From assembly GCA_024231975.1 (NCBI GenBank), contig JAAEQB010000108.1, positions 1 to 64,000 of the forward strand: a DNA stretch of 64,000 bases, in the 5' to 3' direction. Numbering within the stretch: the first letter of the stretch is position 1; every line of letters starts with the position of its first letter. Position numbers and translations under genes: made by a program. Shown one piece after another: positions 40,256 to 48,902 of the stretch. The DNA comes from Allobosea sp. (GTDB lineage Bacteria; Pseudomonadota; Alphaproteobacteria; Rhizobiales; Beijerinckiaceae). The notes under the pieces are model-generated. The model was not told the DNA's origin. It worked only from the letters and a program-made list of their open reading frames with translations, and made no database searches.

Positions 40256-43135
40256 ATGCGCCACGACGCCCCGCTCGCCGCACAGGCTCCGACACGCACG
40301 ACCTGCCCCTATTGCGGGGTCGGCTGCGGCGTGCTCGCGACGCCGGACGGCAAGGGCGGCGCGGCGATCGCCGGCGATCCCGATCACCCGGCCAATCGCG
40401 GCCGGCTCTGCTCGAAAGGGTCGGCACTCGGCGAGACGCTCGGCCTGGGCACCCGCGTGCTCCACCCGCTGAAGCGGAACGCCCGCGGTGCCTATGATCG
40501 TGTGTCCTGGGACGAGGCGCTCGATGCGGTCGCCGCCGGACTGAAGGCGATCATCGCGCGCGACGGCCCCGAGGCGATCGCCTTCTATCTCTCCGGTCAG
40601 CTCCTGACCGAGGACTACTATGTCGCCAACAAGCTGATGAAGGGCTTCATCGGCTCGCCGCATGTCGACACCAATTCGCGGCTCTGCATGGCCTCGACCG
40701 TCGCCGGCCATCGCCGCGTCCTCGGCTCCGACACCGTGCCCGGTTGCTACGAGGACCTCGACAGCGCCGACCTGATCGTGCTGGTCGGCTCCAACACCGC
40801 CTGGTGCCACCCGATCCTGTTCCGCCGCATCCAGCAGAACCGGGCCGAGCGCGGCGCGAAGGTCGTGGTGATCGACCCGCGCGTCACCGCGACCGCAGAA
40901 GAGGCTGATCTCGTCCTGCCGCTGAAGCCGGGCTCGGACAGCGCGCTCTTCGCCGGGCTGCTCGTCCATCTCGCCAATGTAGGCCTCCTCGACCACGATT
41001 ATATTGCGTGCCATGTCGCCGGCTTCGACGCCGCGCTCGCCAATGCCCGCGAGATCACGCCCGACCTTGCAGCAGTCGCCGCCCGCACTGGCCTGTCGCA
41101 GACGGATATCGCCAGCTTTTACGCGCTTTGGGCTGACACGCCTGCCGTCGTCACCGCCTGGAGCCAGGGCGTCAACCAGTCGGCGCAGGGCACCGACAAG
41201 GTCGCCGCGATCCTGTATTGCCATCTCGCGACCGGACGTATCGGCCGGGAAGGCGCCGGGCCTTTCTCGCTGACCGGCCAGCCCAACGCGATGGGCGGGC
41301 GCGAGGTCGGTGGCCTCGCCAATATGCTCGCCGCCCATATGGGCTATTCGCCGGCCGAGATCGACCGCGTCCGCCGCTTCTGGCGCGCGCCGCGGATGGC
41401 TCGGCGCGAGGGCCTCAAGGCCGTCGCCATGATGGACGCTGTCGCGGACGGCCGCATCAAGGCGATGTGGGTGATGGCGACGAACCCGGCCGTCTCGCTG
41501 CCGCGCGCCGATGATGTGCAGAAAGCGCTGCGCGGGCTCGATCTTTTCGTCGTCTCCGAGAACGTCATCTCCAACGACACGCTCGCCGCCGGCCCGCACT
41601 ACATCCTGCCGGCCGCGGCCTGGGGCGAGAAGGACGGCACCGTCACCAATTCCGAGCGCCGCATCTCGCGTCAGCGCGGTTTTCTGCCGCTGCCCGGCGA
41701 AGTGCAGCCGGACTGGTGGATCATCTGCGAGGTCGCCGAACGCCTCGGCTTCGAGGAAGCCTTCGACTATGCCGGCCCGCACGAGATCTATGCCGAGCAC
41801 GCGGCGCTGTCGGCCTTCGAGAACGAAGGCAGCCGCGATTTCGACATCGGCGCCCATGCCGAGCTGACGCGACCCGCCTATGACGGACTCGCTCCGGTGC
41901 AATGGCCGGCTCCCATCGATAAACCGGAAGGTACGCCCCGGCTCTTCGCCGAAGGCGGCTTCTTCACCGTCGACCGCAAGGCCAAACTGCAGCCGCTCGC
42001 CGTGCCCGCGCTCGCCGCCGCGACCAGCGAGACCTTCCCGCTAGTGCTCAACACCGGCCGCGTCCGCGACCACTGGCACACGATGACGCGCACGGGGCTC
42101 AGCGCCCGGCTCTCGGGCCATATCGCCGAACCGACCGTACTGGTGCATCCGGATGACGCCACGCGCTTCGGTCTGGCCGAAAAGGGTTTTGCCCGGATCA
42201 CGACCGCCCACGGCGCAGTGATCCTCAAGGTCACACTCGATCCCGGCGCCAAGCCGGGCTCGCTCTTCGCGCCGATCCACTGGTCGGGAGAGAACGCTTC
42301 GAACGCCCGCATCGGCAGCGCCGTCCAGCCGCTGGCCGATCCGTACTCCGGCCAGCCCGAGATGAAGGCGACGCCGGCCGCGATCGCTCCGCTCGCCTTC
42401 CGCTCGCGCGGTTTCCTGCTTGGCGCCGACGACTTCGCGCTGCCGGCGGGAAGCTGGTGGACACGCGTCGCCGTCGAGGGCGGGCAAGGTCGACACTTCG
42501 CGACGCAGGCCGACGCTGCCGACGTCATGCTGCTCGCTCGTGAAGCTTTTGGCGCGGAACGGTCGGGGCAATTGCCAGAAGCTGAGGCGCATTCCCTTCC
42601 CCCCGCTTGCGGTGGGGAAGGGTTAGGGATGGGGGGCCGGAAAGCAGGGCTCGCGTCTTCTTCTATGTTCAGCCGAGCGGCACTGCCCCCCACCCAACCC
42701 TCCCCGCCGCAAGCGGGGGGAGGGCTTAAGTCCGCCACGGACGGCCTGCTCGAAATGGTCGATGCCGAGCGCGGGCTCTATCGCTGCGCCCTGATCCGCG
42801 ATGGCCGGCTCGCCGCCGCGCTCTTCCTCGGGCCGGATCACGACGCGCCAGTCTGGGATGCCGTCAAGCTCGCCTTCGCCGCTGAACAGGTCGATCCGCG
42901 CCAGCGCCTCGCGCTCCTGTCCGGCCGCAGCCTCGACGGCGCCGCCGATCAGGGCCCGACCGTCTGCGCCTGCTTCGGCGTCGGGCTGAATGCGATCCGC
43001 GCCGTCTTTGCGGAAGGCGCGACCATCACGGTCGAGGATATCGGCCGCAAGCTGAAGGCCGGCACGAATTGCGGTTCGTGCCTCCCCGAAATCCGCCGCA
43101 TCGGTGCGCAAGTCCGCGTCGAGGTGCCGGCATGA
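40256..43135 (+). CDS. nasA: Assimilatory nitrate reductase catalytic subunit
   Basis: 959 residues from the ATG at 40256. The N-terminus binds a 4Fe-4S cluster (TCPYCGVGCGVL then RLCSKG), followed by the molybdopterin guanine dinucleotide fold (YLSGQLLTEDYYVANKL; DTNSRLCMAS, likely holding the Mo-ligand Cys; LVGSNTAWCHP) and the C-terminal cofactor domain (LNTGRVRDHWHTMTRTG). The end is a BFD-like 2Fe-2S domain (VCACFGVG, NCGSCLPEIRR). It reduces nitrate to nitrite in the cytoplasm. A palindromic repeat at 42594-42724 is translated as about 44 extra residues (near 780-823) in the linker before the BFD domain. nrtB overlaps the stop codon (ATGA). Confidence 0.94.
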   Translation: MRHDAPLAAQAPTRTTCPYCGVGCGVLATPDGKGGAAIAGDPDHPANRGRLCSKGSALGETLGLGTRVLHPLKRNARGAYDRVSWDEALDAVAAGLKAIIARDGPEAIAFYLSGQLLTEDYYVANKLMKGFIGSPHVDTNSRLCMASTVAGHRRVLGSDTVPGCYEDLDSADLIVLVGSNTAWCHPILFRRIQQNRAERGAKVVVIDPRVTATAEEADLVLPLKPGSDSALFAGLLVHLANVGLLDHDYIACHVAGFDAALANAREITPDLAAVAARTGLSQTDIASFYALWADTPAVVTAWSQGVNQSAQGTDKVAAILYCHLATGRIGREGAGPFSLTGQPNAMGGREVGGLANMLAAHMGYSPAEIDRVRRFWRAPRMARREGLKAVAMMDAVADGRIKAMWVMATNPAVSLPRADDVQKALRGLDLFVVSENVISNDTLAAGPHYILPAAAWGEKDGTVTNSERRISRQRGFLPLPGEVQPDWWIICEVAERLGFEEAFDYAGPHEIYAEHAALSAFENEGSRDFDIGAHAELTRPAYDGLAPVQWPAPIDKPEGTPRLFAEGGFFTVDRKAKLQPLAVPALAAATSETFPLVLNTGRVRDHWHTMTRTGLSARLSGHIAEPTVLVHPDDATRFGLAEKGFARITTAHGAVILKVTLDPGAKPGSLFAPIHWSGENASNARIGSAVQPLADPYSGQPEMKATPAAIAPLAFRSRGFLLGADDFALPAGSWWTRVAVEGGQGRHFATQADAADVMLLAREAFGAERSGQLPEAEAHSLPPACGGEGLGMGGRKAGLASSSMFSRAALPPTQPSPPQAGGGLKSATDGLLEMVDAERGLYRCALIRDGRLAAALFLGPDHDAPVWDAVKLAFAAEQVDPRQRLALLSGRSLDGAADQGPTVCACFGVGLNAIRAVFAEGATITVEDIGRKLKAGTNCGSCLPEIRRIGAQVRVEVPA
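42594..42724 (+). repeat. Palindromic repeat copy 1, inside nasA
   Basis: About 131 bp with terminal inverted repeats of roughly 40 bp. The left arm begins CCCTTCCCCCCGCTTGCGG; the right arm, reverse complemented, begins CCCTCCCCCCGCTTGCGG. Each arm is itself a small hairpin, and the core contains GGGGGGCCGGAAAGC and AGCGGCACTG. It is kept in frame within nasA. Copy 2 at 46736 carries the same core blocks in inverted orientation. Confidence 0.8.
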
Positions 43136-44070
43136 ACGCACCGATCGATCATGGGAGAGACGGAATGGGCCAGCCTGCCTTGAAGGACGCCGCCGCGGGA
43201 GCAAAGGTCGTCGCCTTGCCGGCGGCGAGCGCGGTGGTGGCGTTGCCGCAGGCGACGGGCAAGCCGCTGCGCGAGACGCTCGTGCCGCTGGCCAAGTCGG
43301 TGCTCGTCACGGTGCTGCCGCCGCTGATCACCATCGCGCTGATCCTGCTGTTCTGGCAGATCGCCGCCTCCGGCCCGCAATCCTCGCTGCCGCCGCCGAG
43401 CAAGATCTGGGAGGAAGCCAAGGACCTGATCACCGAGCCGTTCTACTGGGCCGGCTCGCAGGATATCGGCCTCGGCTGGCGCATCCTGGTCTCGTTGCAG
43501 CGCGTCGCCATCGGCTTCAGCCTGGCGGCGGTGGTCGGCGTGCTGCTCGGCGCGCTTGTCGGCCAGTCGGTCTGGGCGATGCGTGGGCTAGACCCGGTCT
43601 TCCAGGTGCTGCGTACCGTGCCGCCGCTGGCCTGGCTGCCGCTCTCGCTGGCGGCGTTCCGCGACAGCCAGCCCTCGGCGATCTTCGTGATCTTCATCAC
43701 CGCGATCTGGCCGGTGATCATCAACACTGCTGTCGGCATCCGCAACATCCCGCAAGACTACCGCAATGTCGCGCAGGTGCTGCGGCTGAACCAGATCGAG
43801 TTCTTCTTCAAGATCATGGTGCCCTCGGCGGCGCCCTACATCTTCACCGGCCTTCGGATCGGCGTCGGCCTGTCCTGGCTCGCCATCGTCGCAGCGGAAA
43901 TGCTGACCGGCGGCGTCGGCATCGGCTTCTTCATCTGGGATGCGTGGAACTCCTCGCGTCTCTCCGACATCATCGTGGCGCTCGTCTATATCGGCGTGGT
44001 CGGCTTCATGCTCGACCGGCTGGTCGCCTTCGTCGGCGCGATCGTCACCCGCGGCACCGCGGCGAACTGA
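43132..44070 (+). CDS. nrtB: Nitrate ABC transporter permease
   Basis: 312 residues with an ATG that overlaps the nasA stop codon. A charged N-terminal segment of about 50 residues precedes six membrane helices (ITIALILLFWQIAAS is the first). The coupling loop DYRNVAQVLRLNQIEFFFKI and the segment MLTGGVGIGFFIWDAWNSS are typical of NrtB/TauC/SsuC permeases. A second ATG at 43165 gives a product 11 residues shorter. With the next gene and NrtA it makes the high-affinity nitrate importer. Confidence 0.92.
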   Translation: MNAPIDHGRDGMGQPALKDAAAGAKVVALPAASAVVALPQATGKPLRETLVPLAKSVLVTVLPPLITIALILLFWQIAASGPQSSLPPPSKIWEEAKDLITEPFYWAGSQDIGLGWRILVSLQRVAIGFSLAAVVGVLLGALVGQSVWAMRGLDPVFQVLRTVPPLAWLPLSLAAFRDSQPSAIFVIFITAIWPVIINTAVGIRNIPQDYRNVAQVLRLNQIEFFFKIMVPSAAPYIFTGLRIGVGLSWLAIVAAEMLTGGVGIGFFIWDAWNSSRLSDIIVALVYIGVVGFMLDRLVAFVGAIVTRGTAAN

Positions 44071-44081
44071 GGATCACGGCC

Positions 44082-44879
44082 ATGACCAGCGCCTATCTCA
44101 AGATCGACCATGTCGAGAAGACCTTCCAGCGCGGCACGGCAAGCACCAACGTGCTGAAGGACGTCAGCCTCGTCATCGACAAGGGCGAATACGTCTCGAT
44201 CATCGGCCATTCCGGCTGCGGCAAGTCGACCCTGCTCAACATCGTCGCCGGCCTGACGCCTGTGACGGAGGGCGCCGTGCTGCTCGAAGGCAAGGAGGTC
44301 AACGCACCCGGCCCCGAGCGCGCCGTGGTCTTCCAGAACCACTCGCTGCTGCCCTGGCTCTCGGTCTACGACAATGTCGCGCTCGCCGTGAATAAGGTCT
44401 TCGGCCGCAGCAAAAGCAAGGCCGAGCGGCATGACTGGATCATGCACAATCTCGACCTCGTGCAGATGGGCCACGCCAGGGATAAGCGCCCGGGCGAGAT
44501 CTCCGGCGGCATGAAGCAGCGAGTCGGCATCGCCCGCGGCCTCGCCATGGAGCCGAAGATCCTGCTGCTCGACGAGCCCTTCGGCGCGCTCGACGCGCTG
44601 ACCCGCGCCCATCTGCAGGATTCGATCATGCAGATCCATGCCGCGCTCGGGAACACGATGATCATGATCACCCATGACGTCGACGAGGCTGTGCTGCTCT
44701 CGGACCGGATCGTCATGATGACCAACGGCCCCTCGGCCCGGATCGGCGAGGTGCTCGACGTCAGGCTGGAGCGCCCGCGCAAGCGGCTCGATCTGGTCTC
44801 GGACCGCACCTACATCGCCGCGCGCGAGGCCGTGCTGAAATTCCTCTACGAGCGCCACCGCTTCGTCGAGGCGGCGTGA
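44082..44879 (+). CDS. nrtD: Nitrate ABC transporter ATPase
   Basis: 265 residues from the ATG at 44082. Walker A GHSGCGKST, Q-loop FQNHSLLPWL, signature ISGGMKQR, Walker B ILLLDEPFGALD and the switch His (MITHDVDEA) are intact. Only this single-domain ATPase is encoded here, without the NrtC-type fused sensor ATPase of cyanobacteria, so it must act as a homodimer. It starts 11 bp after nrtB. Confidence 0.92.
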   Translation: MTSAYLKIDHVEKTFQRGTASTNVLKDVSLVIDKGEYVSIIGHSGCGKSTLLNIVAGLTPVTEGAVLLEGKEVNAPGPERAVVFQNHSLLPWLSVYDNVALAVNKVFGRSKSKAERHDWIMHNLDLVQMGHARDKRPGEISGGMKQRVGIARGLAMEPKILLLDEPFGALDALTRAHLQDSIMQIHAALGNTMIMITHDVDEAVLLSDRIVMMTNGPSARIGEVLDVRLERPRKRLDLVSDRTYIAAREAVLKFLYERHRFVEAA

Positions 44880-44890
44880 CGGCACCGGCC

Positions 44891-46687
44891 ATGAGCAACG
44901 ACTTCTCCCCCGACCAGAAGCGCTATCTCGAAGGCTTCATGAGCGGCCTGCAATCGGCCCGCGCCGCCCGTGGGCTGGGGCCGCTCGGCGGTACCGGTGG
45001 CCCCGGCAATGCCGCACCGTCGGGTCCCGACAAGGAGCACGCCGAAGCGCAGGCAAAGACGGTCGCTGGAGGCGGCAAGCTGGTCGACCAGGAGAAGTGG
45101 AAGGCGGCCGAGCATCCCTTCGACGCCTATGCCCGCTTCAAGCAGCAGGCGGGATCGGGGACCTATCCCAAGCCAGAGGACAATTTCCGCTGGCGCTATC
45201 ACGGCCTGTTCTATGTCGCCCCGGCGCAGGACAGCTATATGTGCCGCCTGCGCATCCCGAACGGCATCCTCAAAGCCTGGCAGTTCGAGGGCGTCGCCGA
45301 TCTCGCCGAGCGGCTCAGTGGCGGCTACAGCCACGTCACCACCCGCGCCAATCTCCAGGTCCGCGAGATCAAGGCCGAGAACGCGCCGCTCCTGCTCGAA
45401 GGCCTCGCCGATCTCGGCCTGACCGCCAAGGGCTCGGGCGCCGACAACATCCGCAATGTCACGGGCTCCGCGACCGCGGGCATCGACCCGCTCGAACTTC
45501 TGGACACCCGCCCGCACGCCCGCGCCTGGCACCACCATATCCTGAACGACCGGTCGCTCTACGGCCTGCCGCGCAAGTTCAACGTCGCCTTCGACGGCGC
45601 CGGCTCGATCGCGACGCTGGAGGACACCAACGATATCGGCTTCCAGGCGATCGAGGTGTGCGAAGGCGCCTCTTTCGAAGGGCAGCCGGTCGAGCCCGGC
45701 ATCTGGTACCGGCTCGCGCTCGGCGGCATCACCGGCCATCACGACCTTGCCCGCGACACTGGCGTCGTCGTCGCTCCCTCCGATGCCGTCGCGGTCGCCG
45801 ATGCGATCGTGCGCGTCTTCATCGCCAATGGCGATCGTACCAACCGCAGCAAGGCCCGGCTGAAATACGTGCTCGACGCTTGGGGTTTCGACAAGTTCCT
45901 CGCAGCCGTCGAGGAGACGCTCGGCCGCCGGCTGATCCGGATCGACGGCGCCTTCGTCAAGCCGCGGCCGGTCTATGATCGGCTCGCGCATATCGGCGTG
46001 CACCCCCAGCTTCAGCCCGGCCTCAACTGGGTCGGCGTCGCGCTGCCGGTCGGCAAGCTCACCGTCGCCCAGATGCGGACGATCGCAGCGATTTCGCAGG
46101 CCTGCGGCGACGGCGACATTCGCCTGACCGTCTGGCAGAACCTGCTGATCTCCGGCGTGCCGGACGCGAAGGTCGACGATGTCCTCGCCAATCTCAGGGC
46201 GATCGGCCTCTCGGCTGAAACCTCGGTGCTGCGTGCCGGGCTGATCGCCTGCACCGGCGCGACCGGCTGCAAATTCGCCGCCGCCCACACCAAGGAGGAC
46301 GCGCTCGCCATCGCCGCTCATTGCGAGCCTCGCGTCACGCTGGATCAGCCGGTGAACATCCACCTGACCGGCTGCCACCATTCCTGCGCCCAGCATTATA
46401 TCGGCGATCTCGGCCTGATCGGCGCCAAGGTGCCGGTGAACGAAGAGGGCGACACTGTGCCGGGCTACGACCTCCTGGTCGGCGGCGGCTACGGCGTCGA
46501 TGGCGGCATGGCCCGGCCCTTCCGCGAGAAGGTCAAGGCCGAGGAAGCCCCGGCTCTGGTCGAGGCGATCCTGCGGACCTGGCAGCTCCATCGCGCCGCG
46601 CCCGACGAGAGCTTCGTCGCCTTCGCCCGCCGCCACGAGATCGCGGCGCTGCAGGCACTGGTCGCTGAGATGGGAGAGGCGGCGTGA
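44891..46687 (+). CDS. nirA: Nitrite/sulfite reductase, siroheme-iron-sulfur protein
   Basis: 598 residues from the ATG at 44891; a GTG at 44876 that overlaps the ATPase stop is an alternative. Two ferredoxin-like repeats (FRWRYHGLFYVAP...; VYDRLAHIGVHPQLQPGLNW) and the siroheme/4Fe-4S Cys motifs CTGATGC and GCHHSC identify the NirA/CysI family. In this operon it should reduce nitrite to ammonium. The N-terminus has an extra Gly/Ala-rich stretch of about 40 residues, including GPLGGTGGPGNAAPSGPDKE. Confidence 0.93.
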   Translation: MSNDFSPDQKRYLEGFMSGLQSARAARGLGPLGGTGGPGNAAPSGPDKEHAEAQAKTVAGGGKLVDQEKWKAAEHPFDAYARFKQQAGSGTYPKPEDNFRWRYHGLFYVAPAQDSYMCRLRIPNGILKAWQFEGVADLAERLSGGYSHVTTRANLQVREIKAENAPLLLEGLADLGLTAKGSGADNIRNVTGSATAGIDPLELLDTRPHARAWHHHILNDRSLYGLPRKFNVAFDGAGSIATLEDTNDIGFQAIEVCEGASFEGQPVEPGIWYRLALGGITGHHDLARDTGVVVAPSDAVAVADAIVRVFIANGDRTNRSKARLKYVLDAWGFDKFLAAVEETLGRRLIRIDGAFVKPRPVYDRLAHIGVHPQLQPGLNWVGVALPVGKLTVAQMRTIAAISQACGDGDIRLTVWQNLLISGVPDAKVDDVLANLRAIGLSAETSVLRAGLIACTGATGCKFAAAHTKEDALAIAAHCEPRVTLDQPVNIHLTGCHHSCAQHYIGDLGLIGAKVPVNEEGDTVPGYDLLVGGGYGVDGGMARPFREKVKAEEAPALVEAILRTWQLHRAAPDESFVAFARRHEIAALQALVAEMGEAA

Positions 46688-46735
46688 GGACTGGTATCGC
46701 GTTCATTCGCGCCGAAGCTGCCAGCTTACGCGCTT

Positions 46736-46862
46736 CCCTCCCCCCGCTCGCGGTGGGGAGGGCTAGGGTGGGGGACAGTGCCGCTTGGCGCGACAATGAC
46801 AGACAGAGTTCTGGCTTTCCGGCCCCCCACCCCAACCCTCCCCACCGCAGGCGGGGGGAGGG
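46736..46862. repeat. Palindromic repeat copy 2, between nirA and the flavoprotein gene
   Basis: About 127 bp. Terminal arms CCCTCCCCCCGCTCGCGG and, reverse complemented, CCCTCCCCCCGCCTGCGG are followed inwards by GTGGGGG tracts. Core blocks CAGTGCCGCTTGG and GCTTTCCGGCCCCCC are the reverse complements of those in copy 1, so the two copies are inverted. It fills most of the 211-bp gap between the two genes. Confidence 0.8.
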
Positions 46863-46898
46863 AGTGGTCTCGCGCCTGTCATCAGCGGGAGCGCGCCG

Positions 46899-48479
46899 AT
46901 GACCGTGCAGAGCCCGAACCCGCTCGTCCAGGTCCTGCCGGAAACCGCGCCCTTCAGCGAGGAGCAGCGCTCCTGGCTCAACGGCTTCTTCGCCGGCCTG
47001 CTCTCGCTCGACAATGCCGGTGTCACCGCGCTCTCGCCGACCGAGAACGCCGCGGTGATGGGCGAGGCCGATGACGGCGCGCCCTGGCACGACCCGGCGA
47101 TGGCGATCGGCGATCGCATGCAGCTCGCCGAGGGCAAGCCGCTGCCACGCCGGCTCTTCGCCGCCATGGCGCAGCAGGATTGCGGCCAGTGCGGCTATGT
47201 CTGCGAGACCTATTCGGCGGCGATCGCCGAAGGCAAGGAGGGCCGGCTCAATCTCTGCGCCCCCGGCGGCAAGGAGACTTTGCGCCAGCTCAAGACGCTG
47301 ATGGAAGGGGGCGGTACGCCGGCCGCTGCACCGGTCGAGGCTGCGCCCGTCACGCCGGCGGGTCCGATAGGCCGCTCCCGCGAGAACCCGGCGCTCGCGA
47401 CCTTCCTGTCGCGCCGCAAGCTCAATGGCGAGGGTTCCGAGAAGGAGACCTGGCATGTCGAGTTCGATCTCTCCGAGAGCGGGCTCGACTACATCGTCGG
47501 CGACGCCTTCGGCATCGTCGCGCAGAACGATCCGCGTTTGGTCGATGCTGTCATCGCGCTGCTCGGCGCGCGCCCGGATGCCGATCTCGGCGGCAAGAGC
47601 CTGCGCGACAAGCTTCTGGCCGATTGCGCGCTTGGGCCGGCTCCGGATGCGCTGTTTCAGCTGGTCTCCTATGTCACCGGCGGCGACACCCGCCAGAAGG
47701 CCAAGCGCCTCGCGGCCGGCGAGGATCCCGATGGCGATCTCGACAGGCTCGACGTGCTCGGCACACTTCACAAGTTCTCGGCGGCGCGGCTCTCGCCCGA
47801 GGCCTTCGTCGAGGCGCTCGATCCGCTGCAGCCGCGACTCTATTCGATCTCCTCATCCTTCAACGCCACGCCCGGCCACATCTCGCTGACCGTCGATACG
47901 GTGCGCTACAAGATCGGTTCGCGCCCGCGCTGGGGCGTCGCCTCGACCTTTCTGGGTGAGCGCGTCCTGCCCGGCGACAAGGTGCCGGTCTATGTCCAGC
48001 GCGCCCACGGCTTCGGCCTGCCGGCGAACCCGGAGACGCCGGTGATCATGTGCGGCCCCGGCACCGGCGTCGCGCCGTTCCGAGCCTTCCTGCATGACCG
48101 CAAGGCGACCGGGGCGACGGGCAGGAACTGGCTGTTTTTCGGCCACCAGCGGCGGGCCTCCGACTTCTTCTACGAGGACGAGCTCGCCGCGCTGAAGCAG
48201 GAGGGCGTGCTCACCGGCCTGACCCTCGCCTGGTCGCGCGACGGCAAGGACAAGATCTATGTCCAGGACCGCATGCGCGAGCGCGGTGCCGAACTCTTCG
48301 CCTGGCTGGAGCAGGGCGCCCACTTCTATGTCTGCGGCGACGCCAAGCGCATGGCCAAGGATGTCGAGCGCGCCATGGTCGACGTCGTCGCCGAGCATGG
48401 CAAGCGTTCGATCGACGAGGCCGTCGCCTATGTCGCCGCGCTGAAGAAAGCCGGCCGCTACCAGGCCGATGTATACTAG
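46899..48479 (+). CDS. Sulfite-reductase-alpha-like flavoprotein with N-terminal Cys cluster
   Basis: 526 residues. The C-terminal two thirds is a ferredoxin-NADP reductase-type module: FAD-binding RLYSISSSFN, the NADP region CGPGTGVAPFRAFL, and the C-terminal AKRMAKDVERAM with final aromatic Tyr. No flavodoxin domain is present. Instead the N-terminal part has four Cys (95, 98, 102, 120; CGQCGYVCETY and LNLCAPGG), a likely 4Fe-4S site. It probably passes NADPH electrons to the nitrite/sulfite reductase upstream. This arrangement replaces the FMN domain of CysJ by an iron-sulfur centre. Confidence 0.88.
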   Translation: MTVQSPNPLVQVLPETAPFSEEQRSWLNGFFAGLLSLDNAGVTALSPTENAAVMGEADDGAPWHDPAMAIGDRMQLAEGKPLPRRLFAAMAQQDCGQCGYVCETYSAAIAEGKEGRLNLCAPGGKETLRQLKTLMEGGGTPAAAPVEAAPVTPAGPIGRSRENPALATFLSRRKLNGEGSEKETWHVEFDLSESGLDYIVGDAFGIVAQNDPRLVDAVIALLGARPDADLGGKSLRDKLLADCALGPAPDALFQLVSYVTGGDTRQKAKRLAAGEDPDGDLDRLDVLGTLHKFSAARLSPEAFVEALDPLQPRLYSISSSFNATPGHISLTVDTVRYKIGSRPRWGVASTFLGERVLPGDKVPVYVQRAHGFGLPANPETPVIMCGPGTGVAPFRAFLHDRKATGATGRNWLFFGHQRRASDFFYEDELAALKQEGVLTGLTLAWSRDGKDKIYVQDRMRERGAELFAWLEQGAHFYVCGDAKRMAKDVERAMVDVVAEHGKRSIDEAVAYVAALKKAGRYQADVY

Positions 48480-48496
48480 AGAGCCGTGCTCCCGGA

Positions 48497-48732
48497 GCTA
48501 TGGAGGAGCTGGCACCCCGCGCCCCACAATCGCGGTGCCTATGTCACCTCGCGGCGCGAACGGAAGAAGGTCGAGATGCTCGTCGCTCATCAAGCGCATC
48601 CTGAGGCTCGATCGGTTGCGACTACGCGGACCGAACGGCGCAAGAGACGAGTTCCACCTCGCCGCAGCGGCCCAGAACCTCAGAAAGCTCGCCGAGCTTC
48701 CGCCGAACGGGCCGCAGATCAGAGCCACGTGA
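48497..48732 (+). pseudogene. Transposase C-terminal remnant (IS1182/IS5-like DDE type)
   Basis: One frame gives RGAYVTSRRERKKVEMLVAH; after about 48585 the similarity continues in another frame as IKRILRLDRLRLRGPNGARD, then AAAAQNLRKLAEL and a stop at 48732. Together they match the C-terminal end of DDE transposases (ERKKVEMLFAHLKRIL...LRLRG...EF.LAA.AQNLRKLAK). The N-terminal DDE core is missing and a frameshift separates the two parts. The remaining 48733-48902 shows no gene. It indicates past insertion next to the nitrate operon. Confidence 0.75.
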
Positions 48733-48902
48733 AGGGCGAAAGTGCTCGCCGGCAGATCGCAGCCCGTGATCGCCTCGCTCGCAGGCCGACTTCTTCAACG
48801 GTATCCGCCAAAACCCGACATTGGGTCGTCGCCTGAAAGCAAGCATTCTTGGTCACATTGAAAGGGAGGTCAGCCCAATGCGGATCAGGCGAGACCGCCC
48901 CT

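Noticed and set aside
43104..44060. Upstream extension of the nrtD frame through nrtB
   Set aside because: The added sequence is out-of-frame nrtB; the ATPase family start is at 44082.
48733..48902. Short frames between the transposase remnant and kdgD
   Set aside because: No domain, start signal or codon bias; treated as non-coding.
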